A model generated the notes under the pieces. That model was not told the DNA's origin and did not search any database. It saw only the letters and a list, made by a program, of their open reading frames with translations. Of a stretch of 64,000 bases of DNA, positions 50,940 through 61,255 are shown piece by piece. Position numbers and translations under genes: made by a program. Each line of letters opens with the position of its first letter. The first letter of the stretch is position 1. The DNA comes from Histomonas meleagridis (lineage: Eukaryota; Parabasalia; Tritrichomonadida; Dientamoebidae): NCBI GenBank assembly GCA_020186115.1, contig WSYJ01000129.1:1-64000 (forward strand). The letters are read 5' to 3'.

Positions 50940-51420
50940 TCCATCTTCAAGAACAGCTATTGAAAGCCAATCAAGTTATTCATGTAACAGAAACGATCTA
51001 TATTGGTACAACATCGGATGTCATAACAATTGAAGCAAACATTTTCATCATATTCCAGGCTCAAATATATTTATTATTTTGTCGAAACTGATCCGACGAG
51101 TTTAAAAAATATTTTTACAGATATTTCTACTTCATTATACAAAAGAAACTTATATTGGTATAACATTTGGCGGCCTAAATGTAACTATAAGAGCGATGCC
51201 AAATGCAAGTGTTTCATCAACACATTCATTCACTAAAAAGAATACATTTACTAAATCAAATAAATTTATAATTACTAATAAATTTACTTATATATACTAA
51301 TATATTTACTTATAATTACTAATAAATTTCTCAATCAAATAAATTTATAATTACTAAAGCAAATACATTTACAGAATAAAAATCTTTTGCATTTTCATTG
51401 GAATCACTATTACTTTAACA
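50940..51420 (+). pseudogene. decayed BspA-like surface protein
   Basis: Plus-strand remnants in several frames. Glu-Thr-Tyr-Ile-Gly-Ile-Thr-Phe-Gly-Gly leads into Ser-Thr-His-Ser-Phe-Thr-Lys-Lys-Asn-Thr-Phe-Thr-Lys-Ser-Asn-Lys-Phe, which is the Ser/Thr-Phe stalk repeat of the BspA-like gene facing it at 51.9-53.9 kb. Frameshifts and a stop near 51295 interrupt it. No leucine-rich block or membrane segment is intact. Confidence 0.5.
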
Positions 51421-51876
51421 TATACAAAAACATTAACGCAAACATTGATATTTCTTTACGGCATTCATTTATTATGATTATTTGATCGTTATTTATTTGA
51501 TATATTATATTCATTCTATTATATATCAAAATGAAATTATCAACAGTTCTAAGCGTGGAAGAGATTATGTCAATCAGCTCTTTCTTTGAGTTTGTTTCAT
51601 ATTTCTCAATCTTCTATGAGTTTCCAATTTTTGGATTGGAACTCTCCAAAACGAATTTGTTCAACAAAACCAAACGAAACATTGATTAAAAATGTATTAT
51701 TATTCTTAGAAAAAAATTTTAATTTTTTATGCTTATTAACAAATTTTGTTCTTAAAACACATAGCGATTTATACAAAACATTTTATTTCACTCTTTGATA
51801 TCATTTATAAATTTTCAACATCATTTAATTTAATGATATACGTCATTGGAAAACAATAAATTTCCATTTAATTTGT

Positions 51877-53868
51877 TTAAATATGTCTAAATTTCTTTTC
51901 TTTGAAATCAACTGCGAATGGATCTTCTTCAATTTTCGAGATATCTATTGATAAGTTATTCATTGAAATATCAAAGTTATCATTATCAACATTTCCTTCT
52001 TTCATACTTTCTGTTTCATTCCTTCGTTTTTTATGAATAATTAATATTATAGATATTATAACAATGATAATTACTACTACACAAACGCAAGCGATAATTA
52101 TAATAATTTGTTTGTTATTCATATTGTTATTATTGTCATTCATTTCATTTTGTTTTATAATCGTATAAAAACCTGTATAATATGAAATGTATGAAGAATA
52201 TTCAATAATTATATATTCATAATAGATAAATAATGTTTTAACATAATAATACGAAGAATTAATGAACGAAAGAGAAATAGTATTTGTAGTCACAGTTTTG
52301 GGGATAATTGTTTGCGTAATGGATTGCGTAATGAATAATGTATGAACAAAAGACGCATCAGATTGCAGTGACTGTGTAAATGTATTTGAATTTGTAAAAG
52401 CATTAAAATTAGAAAATGTTAATGTTTGTGTATACGTGTTAGAAAACGTGTTTGTCTTAGTAAATGTGTTTGATTCTGAATATGAATTAGAATTAGAAAA
52501 TGTATTACTCTGAGAATATGTGTTCGATTGTGAAAATGTATTTGATTCAGTAAATGTATTCGATTGTGAAAATGTATTTGACTTAGTAAATGTACTCGAT
52601 TGCGAAAATGTATTTGACTTAGTAAATGTACTCGATTGTGTGAATGTGTGCGTTGGCCAGGGATATTGATCGCATCCTTCGATCGATGAACCTTTCGATA
52701 CGGAAAGAGATCCAAACGTTTCATCCTCATACAAATCTGATGTCATAACATATTGCGCTGGAACATCTGAAAATGCATTTGAACTTATATCTGTTGGCGA
52801 TTTATTGCCTGTGAAATAAATACATTTTAACTTGGTACAAAATTGAAATGCATAATCTCCAATTGATGCAACATTTTCACCAATTTTAAACGTTTCTAAA
52901 ACAACACAACGTGAAAATGCATAATCTCCTATTGTTGCAACATTTTCACCAATTTTATTCGTTACTAAATAAATACAATAAAAAAATGCATTATCTCCAA
53001 TTGTTGTTACATTTTCGCTAATTTTTACTGTTTCTAATTTCCTACAATATGCAAATGCATTACTTCCGATTGATGTAATTGAATTTGGTATTATGAAATT
53101 TACGAATGATTCGCATTCATAAAATACATAACTTTCAATTGTTGTAACTAAATTTGGAAATGTAAAATCAGTTAATGCTGTACAACCACTAAATGCAAAA
53201 CTTCCAATTGATGTAACTGTATTTGGTATTGAAATACTTACTAATGATGCACATTGATAAAATAGAGAACTTGCAATTGAAGTAATCGAATTTGGCATTG
53301 TAATATTAACCATTGATGCACACGAAGAAAATGCATAACTTCCGATTGATGTAACTGAATCACTAATAATGGCTGATTTAAGTAAAGGCCATTCCTCAAA
53401 AGCATAATCATCGATTTCTTCAACACCATTTTCAATAATAAGATAATGTGCTTGAGATCTATATGTATTTCTTTCAGAATATTCACTTAAAGATGAAATA
53501 GTGAGCGTTTTAGTTGATGAATCAAACGCTTCAAAAGATTTCATAAAAAAGAGAAAAAACAAAAGCAGAAAAATTTTGTTTTTAAAGTTTTCTTTTTTGT
53601 AATTCTTTCGCTTTAGTAAATTTAAATTAACCAAAATAACTTTTAGCAAATAATAAAAACATGAAAATATATATATCGTAAAACAGGGGTGTAAAATGAT
53701 ATTATGTAATGCATTAATAATGTAATTATTATCGATAAAATTTCGTATTGTTAGAATAGATATTTTGGACAAAAAAATTTGTTCAATGTAATTATGGTTT
53801 GAAGAATTGTGATAAAATAGATGAAAATAATTAGATAAAAAGTGAGTATTAATGTTTTGTTTTACCAT
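51877..53868 (-). CDS. BspA-like leucine-rich-repeat surface protein
   Basis: A 663-residue membrane protein of the trichomonad BspA/TpLRR type, thought to mediate contact with host or bacteria. A hydrophobic stretch (Ile-Phe-Leu-Leu-Leu-Phe-Phe-Leu-Phe-Phe, about residue 100) precedes Lys-Ser-Phe-Glu-Ala-Phe. LRR_5 repeats then cover about 130-375 (Ile-Gly-Ser-Xaa-Ala-Phe...Cys-Xaa-Xaa-Leu and Ile-Gly-Asp-Xaa-Ala-Phe). A Ser/Thr/Asn/Phe stalk (about 395-480), a membrane helix with Ile-Ile-Ile-Ile-Ala-Cys-Val-Cys (about 590-612) and a short cytoplasmic tail with Asp-Pro-Phe-Ala-Val-Asp follow. The 95 residues before the first hydrophobic stretch are unusual; the true start may lie later, but no other ATG gives a signal peptide. 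Confidence 0.85.
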   Translation of the reverse strand: MVKQNINTHFLSNYFHLFYHNSSNHNYIEQIFLSKISILTIRNFIDNNYIINALHNIILHPCFTIYIFSCFYYLLKVILVNLNLLKRKNYKKENFKNKIFLLLFFLFFMKSFEAFDSSTKTLTISSLSEYSERNTYRSQAHYLIIENGVEEIDDYAFEEWPLLKSAIISDSVTSIGSYAFSSCASMVNITMPNSITSIASSLFYQCASLVSISIPNTVTSIGSFAFSGCTALTDFTFPNLVTTIESYVFYECESFVNFIIPNSITSIGSNAFAYCRKLETVKISENVTTIGDNAFFYCIYLVTNKIGENVATIGDYAFSRCVVLETFKIGENVASIGDYAFQFCTKLKCIYFTGNKSPTDISSNAFSDVPAQYVMTSDLYEDETFGSLSVSKGSSIEGCDQYPWPTHTFTQSSTFTKSNTFSQSSTFTKSNTFSQSNTFTESNTFSQSNTYSQSNTFSNSNSYSESNTFTKTNTFSNTYTQTLTFSNFNAFTNSNTFTQSLQSDASFVHTLFITQSITQTIIPKTVTTNTISLSFINSSYYYVKTLFIYYEYIIIEYSSYISYYTGFYTIIKQNEMNDNNNNMNNKQIIIIIACVCVVVIIIVIISIILIIHKKRRNETESMKEGNVDNDNFDISMNNLSIDISKIEEDPFAVDFKEKKFRHI
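52440..52650 (-). repeat. 18-nt stalk repeat in the BspA-like gene
   Basis: Tandem hexapeptide repeats of the pattern Ser-Asn-Thr-Phe-(Ser/Thr)-Xaa, about 11 copies, 18 nt each. Blocks such as Ser-Thr-Phe-Thr-Lys-Ser are identical between copies, suggesting recent unequal exchange. Confidence 0.75.
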
Positions 53869-55173
53869 TTCCGAAAATTTTTGAGTGACGTTCAAAACTG
53901 TCAACTCAAAGCTTTGAAATCAAATCTAATAGAATTTATCAATGCTTTACATAGATAAACATGTCACTTCATAAACCAGAAATTTTCAAAAAGTTAATCA
54001 TAAAATAAGTTTTTCCCAACTTAACACATTCTGCTTTGAACTGTTTATCCAAAAAATGACATTGTCACTTTTCCCTCTCAGAAAAAAATATGCAAGAAAT
54101 CACCATGATTTACATCAGGTTCATTTTTTCTCATGTTTATTTTGTGAATAAAAAGGCCCAGAAAAGTATTCTTACTGTGGCTGCTATTTATTCTTGGTTC
54201 ATTACTGCTATTCAAATTGAATTTAATTAATCTCTTCGAATTAACAGCATCTTTAGCTTTTGTTCTGTCTTTACGAATTTAACTTTTCTAATGATAAAAG
54301 AAATATTTTCGAGATTTAATATTGTGTTCACCATTGTGATTTGTTATAAATTTCAAAAGATTACACCAATAACCGTAGTCAAAAGAAGTGATTGCGCTTA
54401 ATCACACAAGTTTTGAGGAATCAAAAGCACGTTTATTTTTTCTTGACGGTTTGACTTGAAGACATGATAAATAACATTATCATTACAAGTGTTTCTTCTT
54501 TCATTTTTTTCGATAAATTCATTTGTTTTATCTGAATAATTAATACAACATGCAATGAAAATACATTAACTGTAATTGAACTTGGTATTTTGTTTGTTTT
54601 AGAAGTAATATATCTTGAATATAACAAATGATTGTTGAATAATTTCTGTAGTGTGTAATTTATTTATAATTGTTAATGAATCCATATATGATTGTGAATC
54701 TTCATTTCATTTTTTATCCACTAAAATATAATGTTATCCCTCTAAATATTTGTATATCCTTCATTGATATTTATTTATATATTTTTTTTTTTTATTTGAG
54801 GAATGTGATAAAAAAAGGAAGAACTTGAATGTAATTTATATAAATTATATGGATAAGAGAGGTAATAATTGAATCACCCTCAGTAAGCATCAAGAAAAAA
54901 ACTTATATAGAAAATTATTCCTAGTGAATAAAGGAGAATTTTTGATATTTTAAACCACAAACACAGAATTGAAAAATAAAATTATTAATGATATATATTT
55001 TATAAATTTAGAGACTAATGTGAAATTTTTTCCAGAAACTGCCAGTTTTTTAACTACTCAAAATTTGGGCCGCCCCATTATCGCATACCACAACCGTCCA
55101 TTTAACAGCCCTTTCAATTTTGGCTCCGATAGAAAATTTGTAATCTTCAAGCCGTCGAGACGAAACAAACAAA
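53869..55173. other. 1.3-kb gene-free region
   Basis: Upstream of both the BspA-like gene and the C2 gene. TGTCACTTTTCCC near 54063-54075 is initiator-like. A T-run lies at 54782. No gene, relic or structured RNA recognised. Confidence 0.5.
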
Positions 55174-55842
55174 ATGCAGCTGCATGTCCACGTAGTCGAA
55201 GCATCAAACATAACAAAGGTGGATTTTTTAAATGCTTCTGATCTATATATGACAATACAGCTCTCAACGAGTTCAGCAATTCAGCAAACAAATGTTATTT
55301 TAAATACCCAAAGCCCAATTTGGAATCAAATATTCCACTTTGGCATTATAGATCAAGGCAATACCGTAATGAGAGCTATCGTTAAAAACAGAGTACCTTA
55401 TTCAGATGAAGACCGACCGATTGCCATATTACATATTCCTCTTGGCGATTTAGCACTTTTCGAAATAAGAGACAAGTGGTATGATCTTCAGCCTCTTGTT
55501 GATTCTAACAATGGAGGGTCAGTACACATAATTTTACAAATTGCACCTGCTGCTCATCCTGCTTTTCAACCACAAATGATCAATTTCCCACCAAGGCAGT
55601 TCATGCCCAACATGGATTCAGCTCCAAATCATTATTCATCCATGGGACCTCAACAATTCGGTCAGAGGCCTGCACAAATTGGGCAAAGACCAATGGCAAA
55701 TTCTTATGTTTTTATGGTACCACAAACTCTTCCAAGAGTCAATCAACAACCAACATTTGCATCACAACCTTATTGGAGCCAACTCCCAATGAACTCAATT
55801 TTCCAAAATGCCCCTGGGGTGTTCCCTCCAAATAGAAACTAA
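55174..55842 (+). CDS. C2-domain protein with Pro/Gln/Asn-rich tail
   Basis: A 222-residue protein: one C2 domain (residues 1-125; Met-Gln-Leu-His-Val-His-Val-Val-Glu-Ala, Ser-Asp-Leu-Tyr-Met-Thr-Ile-Gln-Leu, Ser-Pro-Ile-Trp-Asn-Gln-Ile-Phe-His-Phe, Trp-Tyr-Asp-Leu-Gln-Pro-Leu) and a disordered Pro/Gln/Met/Asn tail. C2 domains bind membranes, often with calcium. The first calcium-loop Asp is present but the second loop is poor in Asp, so binding may be calcium-independent. The family is common in trichomonads; the role of this member is unknown. Confidence 0.8.
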   Translation: MQLHVHVVEASNITKVDFLNASDLYMTIQLSTSSAIQQTNVILNTQSPIWNQIFHFGIIDQGNTVMRAIVKNRVPYSDEDRPIAILHIPLGDLALFEIRDKWYDLQPLVDSNNGGSVHIILQIAPAAHPAFQPQMINFPPRQFMPNMDSAPNHYSSMGPQQFGQRPAQIGQRPMANSYVFMVPQTLPRVNQQPTFASQPYWSQLPMNSIFQNAPGVFPPNRN

Positions 55843-56276
55843 GCAAATTATTCAAATTGTTAATAAATGTTTTTGCAATCATTTTTTTACATTTTTCTTC
55901 GATCTTTGTTTGGTAAAATTTTGTTTAACTCCATTGTACAGGGAATTCTAGTGGTAATTTTTCATTTTAAATTTAATTTCAATATAATATTAGATAAATG
56001 AATATTTTTGTCATGAATTAAACAGCTGATATTATTTAAAACCTTATAACGTGCTGTAAAAGTCATGACAAGCCCTACTTTATTTTAATTTAAGCTTAAA
56101 GATAATTTGTAACTCTCATGCAATACAAGATGAAACAGTTTTTTACACCGTAAAATTATCAAAAAGTTATAGTATGAAAAGTGATTGCAGTTAATAGAAA
56201 CCGCTGAAGAAATCAATGTTTTACTTTTCTTTTCATTTAAATGAGTTAATGTTAAGTCACTTTTGACAAAAACAGA
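55843..56276. other. intergenic
   Basis: About 430 nt; AAACCGCTG near 56200 and the initiator at 56257 are the only recognisable elements. Confidence 0.45.
56257..56270 (+). promoter_or_regulatory. initiator before the four-TM gene
   Basis: TCACTTTTGACAAA, beginning 20 nt before the ATG; it fits the TCAYTTT trichomonad initiator, which usually lies within about 20 nt of the start codon. Confidence 0.55.
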
Positions 56277-56750
56277 ATGTTAGGGGTTATTTTCCTTGGC
56301 GTAATCATCCTCACATATGCTCTTCCTTGGGTTCAGGTTGGAGAAGAGCAATATGCACCCGGACAATTGGTTATTCCATACTTGAAATATGCTTTAAAGA
56401 AAATCGGAATTATGAAAACAGATTTCAACACCCCGGATTCAATTGATAACATATTCATATTCGAAAAGAATCTTAGGTATCTTGCTACACCACCATCAGA
56501 AGGAGGACCTAGAAACCAAATCACATTCGAACTTATTTTCTATGCAATGGTAATTACAATTATATTATTAATTGTTCCTTTGAGGATTACAAGGATTCTT
56601 GGATACCTTGTCTCTCTTGCAAGTACTTCTGCTTTCTTATTAGCAATGTTCTTCCTCGAAAATAAGACGATTGAATCAATCAACATCGGAATTTGGGCAA
56701 ACTTGATATGCTCATTGGTATTTATGGTCATTACATTCTTCGTCAAATAA
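56277..56750 (+). CDS. small four-TM membrane protein, unknown
   Basis: A 157-residue protein with hydrophobic helices at about 1-18, 85-105, 108-128 and 135-155, and one loop of about 65 residues between the first and second (Gly-Glu-Glu-Gln-Tyr-Ala-Pro-Gly-Gln-Leu-Val...Ser-Glu-Gly-Gly-Pro-Arg-Asn). The first helix could instead be a signal peptide. No family recognised. A well-placed initiator and good composition support a real gene. Confidence 0.6.
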   Translation: MLGVIFLGVIILTYALPWVQVGEEQYAPGQLVIPYLKYALKKIGIMKTDFNTPDSIDNIFIFEKNLRYLATPPSEGGPRNQITFELIFYAMVITIILLIVPLRITRILGYLVSLASTSAFLLAMFFLENKTIESINIGIWANLICSLVFMVITFFVK

Positions 56751-56803
56751 ACATTATGATCATAAATTTTTTTTTTGCTTTCATAAAATTGGGGTGCTCC
56801 AAA

Positions 56804-56830
56804 GGCCGTTTATAAAACATGACCGTTAAA
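56804..56830 (+). promoter_or_regulatory. two Myb-type boxes before the TPR gene
   Basis: GGCCGTTTATAAAAC (56804) and GACCGTTAAA (56821), 30-55 nt before the ATG. A GATTCACGTTTCATAACC initiator-like stretch follows directly before the start codon. Confidence 0.5.
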
Positions 56831-56858
56831 TTGATTTGTTGATTCACGTTTCATAACC

Positions 56859-58298
56859 ATGAAACTTAGGTACTCAGCTGCAAAAGAAGCATTTCAGTAT
56901 GGGCAGTACCAAAAATCCATGGAAGAAATTAATATTATTTTGGAAAATAAATCAATTTCATATGATTCTTCAATAATTTTAAAGGCAAATTGCTTTATTG
57001 CAAATGCCATACGGAATTCAACTTTCAATTTCGCTGAGTGTGAATCTATCAATTCCATGATTTATGGAATTGGAAATGAAGAACTTAGAAATTCCACAAT
57101 TTGTCAGTTTAATCAAAATATTTCTCTTTTTCTCGCTTCTAAAGGTGATTACAAATCAGCTATTCGACAACTTGAATTATCTTGTTCACATGATAATACA
57201 AACAAATCTTATGAAATGCTTTGTTCATTAATATTACTAGAAAGAGGCAAACTCCCTAAACAAGTATCACCGTTTATTCACCTTTGGTCTTCTTATCTTC
57301 GAAGGAAACATGATACAGTTCTTCAAATTTCTGGTGAATTTGAACAAACCAAATATATTCATTACCTCAAGGGCTTTTCATATTTACTTCAACGTAATTA
57401 TCAACATGCCATTCCATTTTTTTTCACATCGATATCAAATCATTATCGAATAACCGATAGTTACAATTGTATTGGTATATGTTATTTTTATCTTCATCAA
57501 GTACAAAATTCCCTTATTAATTTTGAGAAAGGAATTCGATCAAGTCTCGCAAATGTTAATTCCATTGTTTTTAATATGGCCGAAGTTGTTGGTTCCATTG
57601 GAAATTTTAATGAGCAAACAATACTATTACAATTTTATTGTCGTTTAGAACATAGCCAACACGATGGCTCTTTGTTAACGTTATATAAACTTGCAAAAAT
57701 ATCATTACTTAATAAAGAGTATCATAACGCTGTTGATCAATATCAATATATTTATGATGAATCACTTTCGAATGGAATTGATTTGCCTTCGTCAACATTT
57801 TTATGTGAATTTGCTTATTCTTTAAATATGATTGGCGATAGTAAAACGGCACAAAAAATATTTAAGTTGCCAAAAGATTCAACAGATTTCGAAAAATGTG
57901 TTTCTGCTCATTCGCATTGGTTAAACTATGAGTATAATCAATGCTTCGAATTAATAAAAAATATTAATACACCTGAAGCTTTCATAAATAAGGCTTCGTT
58001 ACATTATATTAACGGGAATTTTAAGGACGCGTTTACATTGGGTAATAGAGCAAGACAAGAAGCGCCGAATGATTTGGAGATCGTGCGAAACGCAGTGCTA
58101 ATTCATCTGTCGAGAGAACAAAACTTAAGAAGTGGATGCTCGATTTGGCTGACAGCTAAACATTATACGTTGGATAGAAACGAACAATATTATGGTGACT
58201 TGTTGGAGGTTTTATCAAATGCTGGAGCGGACCAATTAACGTTGTGTGTGTTAAAAAATTGGAAAGAAATTATACATCAAAGAGCTGTTAAAAAATAA
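56859..58298 (+). CDS. TPR-repeat protein
   Basis: A 479-residue all-helical protein with TPR-like pairs: Ala-Lys-Glu-Ala-Phe-Gln-Tyr-Gly-Gln-Tyr-Gln-Lys-Ser at the start, Lys-Gly-Asp-Tyr-Lys-Ser-Ala-Ile-Arg-Gln-Leu, Tyr-Leu-Lys-Gly-Phe-Ser-Tyr-Leu-Leu-Gln-Arg-Asn-Tyr-Gln-His-Ala-Ile-Pro-Phe-Phe, Asn-Cys-Ile-Gly-Ile-Cys-Tyr-Phe, and Tyr-Ile-Asn-Gly-Asn-Phe-Lys-Asp-Ala-Phe. TPRs hold complexes together. The layout recalls intraflagellar or anaphase-complex TPR subunits, but no specific match can be made. ATG at 56859. Confidence 0.65.
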   Translation: MKLRYSAAKEAFQYGQYQKSMEEINIILENKSISYDSSIILKANCFIANAIRNSTFNFAECESINSMIYGIGNEELRNSTICQFNQNISLFLASKGDYKSAIRQLELSCSHDNTNKSYEMLCSLILLERGKLPKQVSPFIHLWSSYLRRKHDTVLQISGEFEQTKYIHYLKGFSYLLQRNYQHAIPFFFTSISNHYRITDSYNCIGICYFYLHQVQNSLINFEKGIRSSLANVNSIVFNMAEVVGSIGNFNEQTILLQFYCRLEHSQHDGSLLTLYKLAKISLLNKEYHNAVDQYQYIYDESLSNGIDLPSSTFLCEFAYSLNMIGDSKTAQKIFKLPKDSTDFEKCVSAHSHWLNYEYNQCFELIKNINTPEAFINKASLHYINGNFKDAFTLGNRARQEAPNDLEIVRNAVLIHLSREQNLRSGCSIWLTAKHYTLDRNEQYYGDLLEVLSNAGADQLTLCVLKNWKEIIHQRAVKK

Positions 58299-59045
58299 AA
58301 TTGTTACGTTTAATTTAAAAATATTTTAATATAATTAAATTTCATATAATGAGAATAAGTAATCGAATGTTTTCTAGGAATTAACTAATTCCAAAAGATG
58401 GAAAACACGTTAGAAGAAATCCAATTCTTCGATCGGGCAAAGCTAACAACTTAAACTCTAGCTTTGAAAAGCAGACACTTTCTCAGGATAGGCTAATGAT
58501 GTTCACATATTCCTCATTGCAAAATGATGCACAAATTAATTATTGAAATTGGTTGGTATCAATAAAAATAAAACAAAAAACCCAAACAATCAATCCACAC
58601 AGATAGTTTTAACTCATTTTATTTGGTGATCCGATTTATTTTGCTACGAATGAAGACGTTTAATCCCCCATTTTTAATAAACCGATAAAACCGAATTTCT
58701 CTAAAAAAAGGAAGCGAATGAATAGTTTACGGAGAAAAAAATTGTGAAGTACGATTATACTCGACTGTAAAAGTAAATAATTGAATTGTATCGTGCTTTC
58801 CATTTTTTTTGGAAAATGAAAAACATGGAGAAAAAAACTGACTATCGTTCCAACTTTTCATGAAAACCGACTTTTTGAATAGAATAAAAGAAACCGTTAA
58901 TTAAACCAAAAGATTGATCATTGAACTTTTTAAACGATTTGTAGTTTTTGTATATTATTCAAAATTGAGTTAAACTACAGCATTTTGGCAAGAAGTTTTG
59001 AAACAAACCGTTGAAGTTTTGTGAGTAAAACAGTTTATTCACAGA
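58299..59045. other. intergenic upstream of the MATE gene
   Basis: About 750 nt, AT-rich; contains the AAACCGTTGAAG box at 59005. No gene or relic seen. Confidence 0.5.
59005..59016 (+). promoter_or_regulatory. Myb-type box before the MATE gene
   Basis: AAACCGTTGAAG, about 30 nt before the ATG. Confidence 0.45.
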
Positions 59046-60704
59046 ATGGAAACTAACGAAGAAATTGAAGAAGAACTCAATTCTGAAGATGAAGACATTC
59101 CAGAAAAAAATGAACCACCTCCTATGTCAAAGGAAGAAAAGAGACTTGGTGGTCACAAGCCTTTAAGAACACAATTTTCATTATCTGCAGGTCCACTTAT
59201 GTCTCAAATCACTGGTGCCTTATATGGTATTGTTACAACCATATGGGTTTCTAAAGCTGTTCCAAATGGAATGCCAGCTATCTCAACATTTAATTGTTTT
59301 GATGGAATTGGTCGTGCTTTTGGTTTTTTCATTGGTACTGCAGGATCTTCTAAAATCTCTTCTTTAATTGGACTTCATAAGATCGAAGAAACTGGACAAA
59401 TTATTGCAGATTTAATTCGTGTTTGTATTATATGTGGCATTATAGTTCCATGTATTCTCCTTCCTTGTCTCAAGCCAGCAGGCCGCTGGTTTGGTGCCTC
59501 TGAAACAGTTATTGAATTGGGTTTTGAATATATGCTTCCTCTTTGTGTTTGTACTTTTTCCACGTGTTTCTTCCTTGGTGTTGGTGGGTGTCTTCAAGGT
59601 GAAGGTCGCTCATTATTTTTTGGGATAATTAATGTAGTTGCAGTTGTTTGTAATATGTTAGTTCTTAATCCACTTTTCCTCTTTGGCTTTAAAACTGGTA
59701 TAGTAGGCGCAGGTTTAGCAACAATTATGGCGGAGATGATCCCAGGAGTGACTTTGATATTTATGTACTTCAGCGGTTATTTCAATGTAAAACCGCAATG
59801 GCGGATGCTACTTCGGAAGTTTAGCCCTCACACACTACCTGCTTTACGAGTTGGGATATCACAACTCGTTGCCAACCTTTCTGTGTTGCTTCCTTCTATT
59901 CTGGTGCGTAAATTTTTAGGTGATCGAACTAAAAATGATTTTGATGACGTCATGTCAGCATTTAATGCAGGAATGCGTATCTCAGCCTTGTCTAACGCAA
60001 TCATGGTAGGGTTTACGATGGGTTATCTTCCGGGTGCATCTTATGCATATAGTGCTCAATTATATAAGCGATTTATGAGACTCACATATCACGTTTTATG
60101 GCTTAACTTATCATGGGCAAGCTTGTTATCCATATTTTCTTGGTCAATTCCACGATATCTTGCCATGATATTTTCATCTGATGAAAGTTATTTACAATAT
60201 AATCATGTAATAACAATATTTAATGGCTTTTCGATCTTTCAAAGTTTTCGTTACACTGCGCAAACCTTTTTACAGGCGATGCAAAAAGGTGTTCAAGCAA
60301 CTGTTTTAAGTTTGTTGAATAACTTTGTTGGAATAGTTCTTTTTGCTTTTATTTTTTATTATGTGCCAACCGATGACCAAACGCGAGTTCTGTGGAGTTA
60401 TCCTGCGTCATATGTTTTGGCATTTGTGATTTCTATTATATGGATCGCAAGGCCTTTCTACCGATTGAGGAAAAAGGCGAAAGGAACATTGACTCTGCCA
60501 GAAGATGAGGAGGAAGAGGACAGGATGGAGAGCATAGACGAGTCGGGCGAACCAGAACAAGGCTTTGATAAGGATAAGGATCATCACGGAGAGGAAAGGA
60601 GGGAGAGCATAGACGAGTCGGGCGAGCCAGAGGAAGACCTTGAAAATGATAACGATAAGGAATGGTACAGAGAGCCTGAAACGGATAATATTCGGGAGTT
60701 TTAA
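59046..60704 (+). CDS. MATE-family transporter
   Basis: A 552-residue multidrug/toxic-compound extrusion type antiporter. About twelve membrane helices cover residues 45-480. Family signs: Leu-Ser-Ala-Gly-Pro-Leu-Met-Ser-Gln in helix 1, Gly-Val-Gly-Gly-Cys-Leu-Gln-Gly-Glu-Gly-Arg in helix 5, Asn-Pro-Leu-Phe-Leu-Phe-Gly-Phe...Gly-Ala-Gly-Leu-Ala-Thr, and Gln-Ala-Met-Gln-Lys-Gly in the second half. Both cytoplasmic ends are strongly acidic. The C-terminal tail (about 485-552) contains a duplicated 25-codon block beginning Glu-Ser-Ile-Asp-Glu-Ser-Gly-Glu-Pro-Glu. Substrate unknown. Confidence 0.85.
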   Translation: METNEEIEEELNSEDEDIPEKNEPPPMSKEEKRLGGHKPLRTQFSLSAGPLMSQITGALYGIVTTIWVSKAVPNGMPAISTFNCFDGIGRAFGFFIGTAGSSKISSLIGLHKIEETGQIIADLIRVCIICGIIVPCILLPCLKPAGRWFGASETVIELGFEYMLPLCVCTFSTCFFLGVGGCLQGEGRSLFFGIINVVAVVCNMLVLNPLFLFGFKTGIVGAGLATIMAEMIPGVTLIFMYFSGYFNVKPQWRMLLRKFSPHTLPALRVGISQLVANLSVLLPSILVRKFLGDRTKNDFDDVMSAFNAGMRISALSNAIMVGFTMGYLPGASYAYSAQLYKRFMRLTYHVLWLNLSWASLLSIFSWSIPRYLAMIFSSDESYLQYNHVITIFNGFSIFQSFRYTAQTFLQAMQKGVQATVLSLLNNFVGIVLFAFIFYYVPTDDQTRVLWSYPASYVLAFVISIIWIARPFYRLRKKAKGTLTLPEDEEEEDRMESIDESGEPEQGFDKDKDHHGEERRESIDESGEPEEDLENDNDKEWYREPETDNIREF

Positions 60705-61255
60705 TGAACTGTTTTACGGTTTTATTTAGTAAATTTATTTTATAGTGATTTTTGTTAATAAGTTCATTACATAATAAAATTTTTTTATATTTATATGTTC
60801 ACATGAATGAAATTTATTTGGAAACTTTAATGATTTTTAGTAATATTTATTATGTAGCAATACAACAATAAGAAAAAAAGAGCGCAAGAAAATAGAGACT
60901 GCATTCATGATTTTATCTTTGCCCGATTAGTATTATACAATGGATTTGTCGATATATGAATAAACCCCTATACACAACATACTTGAAAAGGAATGTGGAT
61001 AAATTATTTTCACGTTTTATATTTCTTAATTTTAGAAATTAAGCATGCTGAACAGGATTATAATAAATCATTAACATTGCGTTTTTTTGTAAAACAAATC
61101 TGAGCATATATATTATTTATCATTTTTCTCTGCAAAACAAAATCAAAAATTAAAAAAGTGAGCGGGGATTTGAATAATTTACTTTTTACAATAAACAGAA
61201 CCGTTTATTTTTATTAATCGGCCAACTAGTGGCCAAAAAAGTGACATACAACAAT
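60705..61255. other. intergenic
   Basis: About 550 nt; AACCGTTTA at 61199 is the only recognisable element. Confidence 0.5.
61199..61207 (+). promoter_or_regulatory. Myb-type box before Rpn12
   Basis: AACCGTTTA, about 50 nt before the ATG at 61256. Confidence 0.45.
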
